Shown here one piece after another: positions 18,080 through 29,287 of a DNA stretch of 44,716 nucleotides. This stretch comes from Pseudomonas citrullilanati. GTDB taxonomy: Bacteria; Pseudomonadota; Gammaproteobacteria; Pseudomonadales; Pseudomonadaceae. The notes beneath the pieces are model-generated. The model was given only the letters and a program-made list of their open reading frames with translations. It ran no database searches and was not told the DNA's origin. The stretch's first letter is position 1. Every line of letters starts with the position of its first letter. The translations under genes and the position numbers were made by a program. The DNA lies in contig NZ_JAUQOP010000040.1 in the NCBI RefSeq assembly GCF_030580855.1, positions 1 through 44,716 of the forward strand, written 5' to 3'.

Positions 18080-20914
18080 ATGAACAGAGCAGGCAACGAG
18101 CACATTCACACCCACACACCCACCCTGACGGTGGTGGACCCACGTGGGCTCGATGTTCGTTCAGTCGCTTACTGGCGCTCGGTCGAAACGACAGCCCCCG
18201 AAGAGCGGGTCAATCGCAGTGCGTATGACGCCATGGGGCGTCTGGTTGAACAGTGGGACCCCAGGCTATGGGCGCTCAAGGCAGAAGAGGCGGCAACACC
18301 GGCGAACCTGAGCAACCGTTACTCCCTGTCAGGCAAGGTACTGGACTCGATCAGCGTCGATGCCGGTGAGCGGATCAGCCTGTTCGGTGATGGCGATCAA
18401 TTGATCCAGACCTGGGACAGCCGGGACACTGAGCGACGAGTCGAATACGATGATCTACTTCGCCCGCTGGCCATATTCGAACAGGGTGAAGGCCAACCCG
18501 CTCGCTGCACCGAACGTTATGAATACGCCAATGGCGACACCGCCTTTGCCGCCCACAACCAATGCGGACAATTGATCCGACACGACGATCCGGCAGGCAC
18601 CCAGACGCTGGACGAGTACGCCCTGACGGGCGGGGTACTTGAGCAGGCCCAACGCTTTTTGCATGCGCTGCAATCACCGGATTGGCCGCCAGGCCTGGAA
18701 GAGCGCGATGCGCTGCTGGAACCCGTGGCGCAGGCGGCCACCCGTGCAACGCGCTTCAACCCGCTGGGCGAGGTGCTGGAGCAGATCGATGCCAAGGGCA
18801 ATCGCCAGCTATTGGACTACACCGTCGATGGTCAGTTGTTTGCGAGCCATCTGCAACTGAGCGGTCAGGCCACTCCCCAGACGCTGGTCAGTGACATTGC
18901 CTACAACGCTTACCGCCAGGTCGAACAGGAAACCGCCGGTAACGGCGTCATCAGCACGCTGCGCTATCGCCCGGAAGATGGCCGCCTGCTGCATCTTCAA
19001 GCCCGGCAAGGACAAGTGGCACCGCTGCAGGATCTTCGTTACGAGTACGACCCGGTGGGCAATGTTCTGAGTATTGAAGACGGCGCCCTGCCAACTCGTT
19101 ATTTCGCCAATCAGCGGGTGGAACCGGTCAATCGTTATCGCTACGACAGCCTTTACCAGTTGACCGAGGCATTCGGTTGGGAAGCCGGCCGCGCCAGTCG
19201 AGGACCGGGATTCAACCGCTTCGACGATCCGGGCGCAGTCGCCAACTATCAGCAAACCTACCACTACGACGCCGGTGGCAACTTGCTGGAACTGATCCAT
19301 GTCGGCCCGCAAAACCACAGCCGCAAACTGGTGGCGGCGCGTCACAGCAACCGTTGCCTGGCGGAACACAATGACCGGCCACCGACTGAAGAGGACATCG
19401 CCACTGCGTTTGATGGCAATGGCAATTTGCTGGAGTTGCAACCGGGACGAACGATGACCTGGGATTTGCGCAATCAGTTGCGCGAGGTGCGCCCGGTTGA
19501 GCGCGAAGGTGACGAAGACGATCGGGAACTGTATTTGTACGGAGGCGATGGCATGCGGCGGCGCAAGGTCCGCTCGACCCAGACCAATGCCCGCTCGCTG
19601 ATCTCGGAAGTGCGTTATCTGCCGGGCCTGGAAATCCGTACCCGCGATGGCACTGGCGAGATATTGCAGGTGATCTGCGTACAGGCCGGACGTAGTGCCA
19701 TGCAGGTGCTGCACTGGGAAACGGCACCGCCCGCCGGCATTTACAACGATCAGTATCGTTACAACCTGACCGACCATTTAGGCTCCAGCAGCCTGGAATT
19801 GGATAGCGAGGCCGAGGTCATCAGCCAGGAAACCTATCATCCCTATGGCAGCACGGCCTGGTTCGCCGGACGCAGTGAGGTGGAGGCTACTTACAAAACG
19901 GTACGTTATTCGGGAAAAGAGCGGGATGCGACGGGGCTTTATTATTATGGATTCAGGTACTACGCGAGTTGGTTGCAGCGGTGGATCAATCCGGATCCGG
20001 CTGGAAGTAGGGCTGGGTTGAATACCTATCGAATGGTGTCTAACAACCCACTCTCACGGGTTGATATCGAGGGTTTGATGGACCGACCACCTCCCGTCCC
20101 GAACGCTCGCCCCCCTTCCTCTGGGGCTCGGGCATCTGCTGCTTTCCGCCCCCCCCCGCTTTCACTGGCGGAGATGATTGCTTTTACAAAAAAACCGCCG
20201 CCGGCACCAAGCCAGACAAATAAGTCGGGCGGAGGTGCTCCGCCAGGATTGCAAGAGCCCCACGTAGAATTGATATTGGGCGCCAACTTTGTTCCGGGCA
20301 AGAAAATAAAAGATGTTTCATCCAGCTATGAAACCACTGTTCATGAGTTTTCTGACGACTGGATCGTTATCAAGGATTATTCAAGTATGATCGCCCTGGA
20401 CGCCTCGGAAGTGACCAGACAGAGAATTGGGGCGGCCAACGAGGTGTTTGCCTACAAGGTGAGTCAGCACCTGGGATTGAATATTGTTCCTGCAACAGTG
20501 CTAAGACCGAACTCCGATCGAGAGGTGGTCTCCCGCTATGTCAACGTTGGAGAGACCCTCTCGTTCGATCGTCGACAGTCCAGCATGTATGTATTTGATT
20601 TTCTACTAAACACGCGAGATCGAACGAATGACGGAGGTAACGTTATATTTGATCAGGCAGGCAAAGCTTTCGCGATTGATCACCAGTCCATATTGGAACT
20701 TGGATATGTCGATATTCGGCCTGAAGATATCGCGCAGAATAGTTTGGATGCATTTTCCAGTAACCCAACGGCCACGGAGCGTTTGAACAGCACCGACTGG
20801 GGCAGTTTTTTCGAAGACAACATATCGCCCCTTTTGATTGAAAACCGAGTGCAGATAAAAGCCGCCTTTTTGGGGCGAATTGATTTCATTCGCAATCGTC
20901 TTGGTAACCGTTGA
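18080..20914 (+). CDS. tccC: Tc toxin TcC subunit: RHS cocoon with C-terminal kinase-like passenger
   Basis: This 944-residue protein has an RHS/YD-repeat shell to ~555, then the RHS-associated core (YNLTDHLGSSSLELD through WINPDPAG at 635). The core ends NNPLSRVDIEGLMD (655-668), the region where TcC proteins cleave themselves to free the hypervariable C-terminus. A proline-rich linker (~668-725) precedes a ~215-residue passenger. I read the passenger as a PI3/4-kinase/HipA-like kinase: lysine K765 in WIVIKDY, helix-C glutamate E788 in ANEVFAYKVSQHLGLNIVP, catalytic loop NTRDRTNDGGN with D847 and N854, and metal aspartate D867 in FAIDH. D-to-N spacing is 7, not the usual 5. Photorhabdus TccC3/TccC5 instead carry ADP-ribosyltransferases. 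The start lies 3 nt after tcaB. The passenger DNA is visibly AT-richer. Confidence 0.92.
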   Translation: MNRAGNEHIHTHTPTLTVVDPRGLDVRSVAYWRSVETTAPEERVNRSAYDAMGRLVEQWDPRLWALKAEEAATPANLSNRYSLSGKVLDSISVDAGERISLFGDGDQLIQTWDSRDTERRVEYDDLLRPLAIFEQGEGQPARCTERYEYANGDTAFAAHNQCGQLIRHDDPAGTQTLDEYALTGGVLEQAQRFLHALQSPDWPPGLEERDALLEPVAQAATRATRFNPLGEVLEQIDAKGNRQLLDYTVDGQLFASHLQLSGQATPQTLVSDIAYNAYRQVEQETAGNGVISTLRYRPEDGRLLHLQARQGQVAPLQDLRYEYDPVGNVLSIEDGALPTRYFANQRVEPVNRYRYDSLYQLTEAFGWEAGRASRGPGFNRFDDPGAVANYQQTYHYDAGGNLLELIHVGPQNHSRKLVAARHSNRCLAEHNDRPPTEEDIATAFDGNGNLLELQPGRTMTWDLRNQLREVRPVEREGDEDDRELYLYGGDGMRRRKVRSTQTNARSLISEVRYLPGLEIRTRDGTGEILQVICVQAGRSAMQVLHWETAPPAGIYNDQYRYNLTDHLGSSSLELDSEAEVISQETYHPYGSTAWFAGRSEVEATYKTVRYSGKERDATGLYYYGFRYYASWLQRWINPDPAGSRAGLNTYRMVSNNPLSRVDIEGLMDRPPPVPNARPPSSGARASAAFRPPPLSLAEMIAFTKKPPPAPSQTNKSGGGAPPGLQEPHVELILGANFVPGKKIKDVSSSYETTVHEFSDDWIVIKDYSSMIALDASEVTRQRIGAANEVFAYKVSQHLGLNIVPATVLRPNSDREVVSRYVNVGETLSFDRRQSSMYVFDFLLNTRDRTNDGGNVIFDQAGKAFAIDHQSILELGYVDIRPEDIAQNSLDAFSSNPTATERLNSTDWGSFFEDNISPLLIENRVQIKAAFLGRIDFIRNRLGNR
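20149..20157 (+). repeat. C9 homopolymer in the tccC linker
   Basis: Nine consecutive C bases encode part of the proline-rich linker between the RHS core and the kinase-like passenger; a C6 run lies at 20110-20115. A slip here would change the frame of the toxin domain without touching the shell. It may also be a point of sequencing error. Confidence 0.8.
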
Positions 20915-20939
20915 GTGTGCCATGCTCTCGGCGTAGTGC

Positions 20940-22388
20940 TCACTTCTGACCCTTGATTTGCAATTCAACCAACCGCCCCGCCAACGCCTTGGCCTGGCTC
21001 GCCACATCAGTCACGGCAGTGCTCTCCCACCACATCCCCCGCAGTGGCGGGCCCATGGCGAACAGGCGGCTGGCCGGTTCGCCGTGGGCATCCAGCACCG
21101 CACCATCGGCACGTGCGGCGATGCCCAAGGCCAATGGCCCCGGCTGGATCAGCCCCCGGGCCAGCAACTGCTGCGGCAATGGCCGCGCCACACGACGCCA
21201 GTCATATTCAATGCCGCTGGAGTTGATCAGCGCGGCGCCCTGCACCACCGTCAGTCCAGCCTCGCCCCGTCGGCGGAGGCGAATCCCCACTGATCCTTCG
21301 GCGGACGGCACCAGCCCCTTGAACGACGCCGCGTGAATCCGTAGCCGCCCCTCTTCATGCAGACGCGCCACCAGCTCGGCGCTCAACGGTGGCGAGCGAT
21401 GGTGATGGCTCTCCCACCAGGGTCGCGCATGCCGCACGAATTGCCGGCGCTGCGCGTCGCTGGCCTGGTTCCACAGGCGCCCGATGTGGGCACGCACGGT
21501 GTCCAGCGGCGCCTGCCAGTCGATCCCCTGGGCCTGGGCCTGGCGGCACTGCTCGCGCAAGGCGCGCATCAGTTGGCGTGGCGAACGCAGGCTGTGATCC
21601 TCGGCGAGGAAATCCACCCAGGCCGGCGGTTGGCGGCGTACATGAGGCAGCAGGCCATGGCGGGAAAACACATCGATTGGCCCGCGATGCCCGGCCTGTT
21701 CCAGGGACACGACGGCATCGACCATGGTCAGTCCCGATCCAATGATCAGCACCCTGGATTGCGGATCGAGCCGGCGCATCGCGGCCACATCCCAAGGGTC
21801 GAGGGCCGCGGCATTCAAGCCGCTGGATTCGGTTTGCGGGGTACGCGCCGCCGGGAACATGCCGGTGGCCAGCACCGTGAAACCGCCACGCAGGATTTGG
21901 CCGTCGTCCAGCGTAACCATCACGGCACCGTCGACAAGTCGCAGGTCCACGGCTTCGCCCCGCACGTGCTCGGCGGTCGAGCCGTTTCGTGCGCCCAACT
22001 CGCGAGCTTCGGCCAGGCGCTGTTGCACATACAGGCCAAATATTCCCCGAGGCGGGAACAGCTCGCTGATCGGCACGTGCTGCTGGTCCGATTCGGGCCA
22101 GCCTCCGGCCTCGATGAACGCGGTGAGCCATTGGGTCAGGTCATCGGGGTTGTCCGGGTCGACGCTCATCCGCGCCGCGTTGCCGTTCAAGGTGTGCCCC
22201 AGTTCCACGGCGCTGTAGGCCTCGCCCCGGCCCAGTTCGCTGCGCGGTTCGACAACCAGCACCTCGCGCCGGCCCGGCAGGCGCAGCAGCTGCGCCGCCA
22301 GCATGGTCCCGCTCAAGCCACCACCGATCACCAGGATGTCGGCTTCGCGGACGGGGCCGCTCCCCTGTCGCTCCAGCGCTGTGTCCAT
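20940..22388 (-). CDS. FAD/NAD(P)-binding protein
   Basis: This 482-residue flavoprotein has an N-terminal dinucleotide-binding motif, ILVIGGGLSGTMLAAQLL (residues ~18-35), then GRGEAYSAVELGHTLNGNAARMSV. The latter is characteristic of the COG4529-type FAD-NAD(P)-binding family. A second nucleotide-binding motif, LIIGSGLTMVDAVVSL, lies near residue 215. Family members are putative hydroxyacylglutathione- or amine/sulfur-related oxidoreductases with no settled substrate. GGAGAG lies just before the ATG. The gene starts 15 nt after the XRE-cupin regulator, so the two form a regulator-enzyme operon. It converges on tccC with only 25 nt between the stop codons. Confidence 0.85.
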   Translation of the reverse strand: MDTALERQGSGPVREADILVIGGGLSGTMLAAQLLRLPGRREVLVVEPRSELGRGEAYSAVELGHTLNGNAARMSVDPDNPDDLTQWLTAFIEAGGWPESDQQHVPISELFPPRGIFGLYVQQRLAEARELGARNGSTAEHVRGEAVDLRLVDGAVMVTLDDGQILRGGFTVLATGMFPAARTPQTESSGLNAAALDPWDVAAMRRLDPQSRVLIIGSGLTMVDAVVSLEQAGHRGPIDVFSRHGLLPHVRRQPPAWVDFLAEDHSLRSPRQLMRALREQCRQAQAQGIDWQAPLDTVRAHIGRLWNQASDAQRRQFVRHARPWWESHHHRSPPLSAELVARLHEEGRLRIHAASFKGLVPSAEGSVGIRLRRRGEAGLTVVQGAALINSSGIEYDWRRVARPLPQQLLARGLIQPGPLALGIAARADGAVLDAHGEPASRLFAMGPPLRGMWWESTAVTDVASQAKALAGRLVELQIKGQK

Positions 22389-22403
22389 ACCGCTCTCCAG
22401 AAA

Positions 22404-22979
22404 TCAAATCACCACGTTGCGTACGAATCTCGCCGCCACAGCGCCATCGTTGCGATAGGCATGGGGCTGGTTGCTGGCGAACATGAAGAACTCACCGGCG
22501 CCTATCTGGCGCTCGTCGCTGCCCAACAGCAGCGTCAGGCAGCCCTCGAAGACGTAAATCTGCTCGCTCCAGCCGTCGGCGTCCGGTTCCGAAGGATAAT
22601 GCTCCCCGGGCTCCAGGCGCCATTCCCAGAGTTCGACTTCGCGGCTGGCGGTGGCCTTGGCCAGCAGCACGGCCTTGCTGCCGGGAAAGGTCCCGGCCCA
22701 GGCCAGTTCGTTGATACGGCTGGGATCACGGGCATCGGGGGCCTGGATCAAGTCGCTGAAGGCCACGTCGAGGGCTTCGGCGACACGGTCCAGGGTGGTC
22801 AGGCTGACATTCTTTTCGCCGGCCTCGATCGCCACCAGCATTCGCCGGCTGACCCCCGAGCGCTCCGCCAGCGCAGTCTGGCTGAGCTGCGCGGCCTGCC
22901 GCAGGCGGCGGACATTCTGGCTGACGTGTTGCAGGACGGACGCCCGCTGACCGGATGCTTTGTGCACTATATTGCTCAC
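22404..22979 (-). CDS. XRE family regulator with C-terminal cupin domain
   Basis: This 191-residue protein has an N-terminal helix-turn-helix (VRRLRQAAQLSQTALAERSGVSRRMLVAIEAG in consecutive segments, about residues 22-53). A double-stranded beta-helix cupin follows (ELWEWRLEPGEHYPSEPDADG, then GEFFMFASNQPHAYRND). The cupin probably senses a small molecule. The long open frame runs to 23255, but that extension overlaps the divergent EamA gene and has no HTH-family character. GTG 22979 fits better, although its ribosome site is weak and GTG 22967 is possible. It likely controls both the FAD gene 15 nt downstream and the divergent EamA transporter. Confidence 0.85.
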   Translation of the reverse strand: MSNIVHKASGQRASVLQHVSQNVRRLRQAAQLSQTALAERSGVSRRMLVAIEAGEKNVSLTTLDRVAEALDVAFSDLIQAPDARDPSRINELAWAGTFPGSKAVLLAKATASREVELWEWRLEPGEHYPSEPDADGWSEQIYVFEGCLTLLLGSDERQIGAGEFFMFASNQPHAYRNDGAVAARFVRNVVI

Positions 22980-23002
22980 ATGCTGGGGCTGCGCATTATA
23001 CT
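22962..23002. promoter_or_regulatory. Divergent promoter region between XRE-cupin and EamA genes
   Basis: Overlapping -10 boxes lie on opposite strands: TATAAT on minus (23000-22995) and TATACT on plus (22997-23002). Convincing -35 boxes are absent on both, suggesting activator dependence. An imperfect palindrome, GTGCACTATATTGCTCAC at 22962-22979, covers the regulator start and would suit autoregulation. This is inference from spacing. Confidence 0.35.
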
Positions 23003-23051
23003 GCCCAACTTCGGACGCATTGTGCGTCTGCCTCAGGTGGCGCGCAAGGTC

Positions 23052-23984
23052 ATGGCATCGGTGAATTCCCCTCAAGCTTCCTCCCGTTTCTCGCGATTCA
23101 GCAAGGCCGAATGCGTGCTGGTGCTGATCACCATGATCTGGGGCGGGACGTTCCTGCTGGTGCAGCACGCCATGACGGTGAGCGGACCGATGTTCTTCGT
23201 CGGCCTGCGCTTCGCCGCAGCGGCGGCGTTCGTGGCGTTGTTCTCCTGGCGGCACCTGCGCGACCTGACCCTATTCGAACTCAAGGCCGGGGGCTTCATC
23301 GGCGTGGCGATCATGCTCGGCTATGGCCTGCAAACCGTTGGCCTGCAGACGATCCCCAGCAGCCAGTCGGCGTTCATCACCGCGCTTTATGTGCCCTTCG
23401 TGCCATTGTTGCAGTGGCTGGTGCTGGGTCGCCGGCCAGGCTTGATGCCCAGCCTCGGCATCATGCTCGCCTTCACCGGGCTGATGCTGGTGTCGGGGCC
23501 GACCGGAGCGTCGCTGAATTTCAGCGCCGGTGAGATCGCCACGCTCATCAGCGCCATCGCGATTGCCGCCGAGATCATCCTGATCAGCGCCTTTGCCGGC
23601 CAGGTCGATGTGCGCCGGGTGACCGTGGTGCAACTGGCGAGCACAGCGGTGCTGGCGTTCCTGATGGTGGTGCCGACCCAGGAAGCGATCCCGGATTTCT
23701 CCCTGTTGCTGCTGGTCAGCGCCGTGGGCCTGGGCGCCGCCAGCGCCGCGATCCAGGTGGCGATGAACTGGGCGCAGAAAAGCGTCTCGCCCACCCGCGC
23801 CACGCTGATCTACGCGGGTGAACCGGTGTGGGCCGGCATCGCCGGGCGCCTGGCGGGGGAGCGGCTGCCGGCGGTTGCCTTGTTCGGTGCGGCGCTGATC
23901 GTGGCGGCGGTGATTGTCAGTGAGTTGAAGACCCGGGGCAAAGGTGCTGTCGGGGTGGATGAGGCGCTTGAGCGCGAGCGGTGA
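23052..23984 (+). CDS. EamA/DMT family transporter
   Basis: This 310-residue inner-membrane protein shows about ten hydrophobic segments in two EamA repeats: the first from VLVLITMIWGGTFLLVQHAM, the second from the LISAIAIAAEIILISAF region onward. It carries the family features WGGTF and SQSAFITALYVPFVPLLQ. The frame stays open upstream through the antisense of the FAD gene, but ATG 23052 starts the first natural domain. DMT exporters move amino acids, nucleobases or other small metabolites. Divergence from an XRE-cupin regulator suggests the exported compound is the regulator's ligand. Substrate unknown. Confidence 0.9.
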   Translation: MASVNSPQASSRFSRFSKAECVLVLITMIWGGTFLLVQHAMTVSGPMFFVGLRFAAAAAFVALFSWRHLRDLTLFELKAGGFIGVAIMLGYGLQTVGLQTIPSSQSAFITALYVPFVPLLQWLVLGRRPGLMPSLGIMLAFTGLMLVSGPTGASLNFSAGEIATLISAIAIAAEIILISAFAGQVDVRRVTVVQLASTAVLAFLMVVPTQEAIPDFSLLLLVSAVGLGAASAAIQVAMNWAQKSVSPTRATLIYAGEPVWAGIAGRLAGERLPAVALFGAALIVAAVIVSELKTRGKGAVGVDEALERER

Positions 23985-24018
23985 GGCCGGTCGATCAACG
24001 AAATAGCGGCAGGCGAAA

Positions 24019-24167
24019 CTGTGGCGAGGGGATTTAGCGAAACGTCGCACCGCCCCGCTGGGTCGCGTAGCGGCCCCGAAACCTGCCGGTGCGGTGTGTC
24101 AGCGCTATGGAATTGCCTGCTTTGGGTCTGCTGCGCAGACCAGCGGGGATAAATCCCCTCGCCACAG
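24019..24167. repeat. Inverted repeat pair, TGTGGCGAGGGGATT family
   Basis: Perfect 17-bp arms at 24019-24035 and 24151-24167 flank about 115 nt. The rest of the 23985-24339 intergenic stretch holds only the sha promoter; no other gene is visible there. The same family brackets the far end of the sha operon at 30421. Confidence 0.85.
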
Positions 24168-24280
24168 GAGGTGTGTATCACGCGGTATCTTGGCCAGCTC
24201 TGACGCTGCGTCCCTTCGCCAAAACAACGCAAAGTCGGAAAACTACACCTATCTTGTAGGATTCTGCGACAGCCTCGCGG

Positions 24281-24309
24281 TTGGTGATCCGGGTCAGGGC
24301 ACGTATGAT
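24281..24309 (+). promoter_or_regulatory. Predicted sigma-70 promoter of the sha/mrp operon
   Basis: TTGGTG (24281-24286), a 17-nt spacer and TATGAT (24304-24309) place the transcript start near 24316, giving a leader of about 24 nt before the ATG at 24340. Confidence 0.5.
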
Positions 24310-24339
24310 CCTTGAGAACCTACCGCCGAATAGAAGCCT

Positions 24340-27260
<2,921 letters not shown>

Positions 27261-27261
<1 letters not shown>

Positions 27262-27605
27262 TGGAAGAAGTCATCGCAATCGCTATCGGCGTACTCGCCG
27301 CCTCCGGTGTCTGGCTGGTGCTGCGGCCCCGGACCTTCCAGGTGGTCATGGGCCTGTGCCTGCTGTCCTACGGCGTCAACCTGTTCATCTTCAGCATGGG
27401 CAGCCTGTTCATCGGCAAGGAGCCGATCATCAAGGACGGCGTGCCCCAGGATCTCTTGCACTACACCGACCCGCTGCCCCAGGCCCTGGTGCTGACCGCC
27501 ATCGTGATCAGCTTCGCCATGACCGCGTTGTTCCTGGTGGTGTTGCTGGCATCCCGGGGCCTGACCGGCACCGACCACGTGGACGGCCGGGAGCCCCGGG
27601 AATGA
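27261..27605 (+). CDS. shaC: Na+/H+ antiporter subunit C (MrpC/ShaC)
   Basis: This 114-residue membrane protein of the NuoK/MnhC type has three hydrophobic segments: VIAIAIGVLAASGVWLVL, VVMGLCLLSYGVNLFIFSM and ALVLTAIVISFAMTALFLVV. Between the last two lies the family motif DPLPQALVLTAIVI. It is needed for assembly and ion transfer in the Mrp complex. Its ATG overlaps the stop of subunit A by one base, and its stop overlaps subunit D (ATGA), showing translational coupling. The preferred start is internal to a longer open frame, chosen because AAAGGAG lies 9 nt upstream and the family begins here. Confidence 0.95.
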
Positions 27606-29287
27606 CGCTGACGCCCCACTTGATCGCCGCCCCCATCCTGCTGCCGCTGCTGACGGCAGCGTTGATGCTGATGCTCGGCGAGAAACACCGCCCGCTGAAG
27701 GCGAGGATCAACCTGTTCTCCAGCCTGCTCGGCCTGGGTATCGCGGTGTGGTTGCTGTGCTGGACCCAGGGCCAGGCCCTGCCCGCCTCCATCGGCGTGT
27801 ACCTGCCCGGCAACTGGCAGGCGCCGTTCGGCATCGTCCTGGTGGTCGATCGCCTGTCGGCGCTGATGCTGGTGCTGACCGGGATCGTCGGGGTCAGCGC
27901 CCTGCTGTTCGCCACCGCGCGCTGGGACCGTGCCGGCGCCAGTTTCCATGCGCTGTTCCAGATCCAGCTGATGGGTCTCTACGGGGCTTTCCTGACGGCG
28001 GACCTGTTCAACCTGTTCGTGTTCTTCGAAGTGCTGCTGGCGGCGTCCTATGGCTTGATGCTGCACGGCTCGGGACGGGCGCGGGTGTCGTCGGGGCTGC
28101 ATTACATTTCCATCAACCTGCTGGCCTCCTCGCTGTTCCTGATCGGCGCGGCGCTGATCTACGGCGTCACCGGCACCCTGAACATGGCGGACCTGGCCCT
28201 GAAGGTGCCGCTGGTGCCGGAGGCCGACCGGGGCCTGCTGCACGCCGGCGCCGGCATCCTCGCGGTGGCGTTCCTGGCCAAGGCCGGCATGTGGCCGCTG
28301 AACTTCTGGCTGGTGCCGGCGTACAGCGCCGCCAGCGCACCGGTGGCCGCGTTGTTCGCGATCATGACCAAGGTCGGCGTCTACACGATCCTGCGCCTGT
28401 GGACCTTGCTGTTCTCCGGCCAGGCCGGCGCCTCGGCGTATTTCGGCGCCGACTGGCTGATCTACGGCGGCATGGCGACCATCGTCTGCGCGGCCATCGC
28501 CATCCTCGCGGCCCAGCGCCTGGAGCGCATGGCCAGCCTGAGCATCCTGGTCTCGGCCGGGATCCTGCTGTCGGCCATCGGCTTCGCCCAACCCAACCTG
28601 GTGGCGGCGGCGCTGTTCTACCTGGTGAGCTCGACCCTGGCGCTCTGCGCGCTGTTCTTGCTGGCCGAACTGATCGAACGCTCGCGCTCGGCCAACGACC
28701 TGGCGCTGGACGACGACTACGACACCCTGCCGCGGCCCCTGGAATCCTTGCAGCCACCCAAGGGCATCAACCTCGACGACGAGCAGAAGGCCGTGGTCGG
28801 GCAAGTGATCCCCTGGACCATGGCGTTCCTCGGCCTGAGTTTCATTTTCTGTGCGCTGTTGATCATCGGCATGCCGCCGCTGTCCGGGTTCATCGGCAAG
28901 TTGGGCCTGTTGAGCGCCCTGCTCAATCCCCAAGGACTCGGGGCCAGTGCCGAGGCACCGGTGTCGAACCAGGCCTGGGGCTTGCTGGCGCTGCTGATCC
29001 TGTCCGGGCTGGCCTCGCTGATCGCGTTCTCGCGCCTGGGCGTGCAACGCTTCTGGACGCCCCAGGAACGGCCGTCGCCGTTGCTGCGGCCCTTCGAGTG
29101 CCTGCCGATCATCCTGCTGCTGGGCCTGGGCATCGCGCTGACCTTCAAGGCCGAACCGCTGCTGCGCTATACCCAGTCCGCCGCCGAAGCGCTGAACACC
29201 CCGGAACACTACGTGATGTCGGTGCTGGCCACCCGCGCCGTGCCCAACCCCGAGGCCCGCGCCGCCATGCTGGAGGCACAGCCATGA
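27602..29287 (+). CDS. shaD: Na+/H+ antiporter subunit D (MrpD/ShaD)
   Basis: This 561-residue NuoM/NuoN-like membrane subunit has about fourteen hydrophobic spans. The family core is visible as GAFLTADLFNLFVFFEVLLA followed by ASYGLMLHGSGRARVSSGLHYISINL, then the proton-channel-like FLAKAGMWPLNFWLVPAYSAA. Acidic stretches in the loop near 28690-28790 (ALDDDYDTLP, GINLDDEQKA) are cytoplasmic insertions also seen in relatives. With subunit A it forms the antiport channel. ATGA overlaps with both neighbours. Confidence 0.95.
   Translation: MTLTPHLIAAPILLPLLTAALMLMLGEKHRPLKARINLFSSLLGLGIAVWLLCWTQGQALPASIGVYLPGNWQAPFGIVLVVDRLSALMLVLTGIVGVSALLFATARWDRAGASFHALFQIQLMGLYGAFLTADLFNLFVFFEVLLAASYGLMLHGSGRARVSSGLHYISINLLASSLFLIGAALIYGVTGTLNMADLALKVPLVPEADRGLLHAGAGILAVAFLAKAGMWPLNFWLVPAYSAASAPVAALFAIMTKVGVYTILRLWTLLFSGQAGASAYFGADWLIYGGMATIVCAAIAILAAQRLERMASLSILVSAGILLSAIGFAQPNLVAAALFYLVSSTLALCALFLLAELIERSRSANDLALDDDYDTLPRPLESLQPPKGINLDDEQKAVVGQVIPWTMAFLGLSFIFCALLIIGMPPLSGFIGKLGLLSALLNPQGLGASAEAPVSNQAWGLLALLILSGLASLIAFSRLGVQRFWTPQERPSPLLRPFECLPIILLLGLGIALTFKAEPLLRYTQSAAEALNTPEHYVMSVLATRAVPNPEARAAMLEAQP

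Noticed and set aside
20270..20914. HipA-like toxin-antitoxin module
   Set aside because: The kinase-like part is fused in frame to an RHS/TcC shell within a Tc operon and has no HipB partner, so a delivered passenger is the better reading.
21357..23051. N-terminal extension of the EamA transporter frame
   Set aside because: The upstream part is antisense to the FAD and XRE-cupin genes and is not membrane-like; the EamA domain starts right after ATG 23052.
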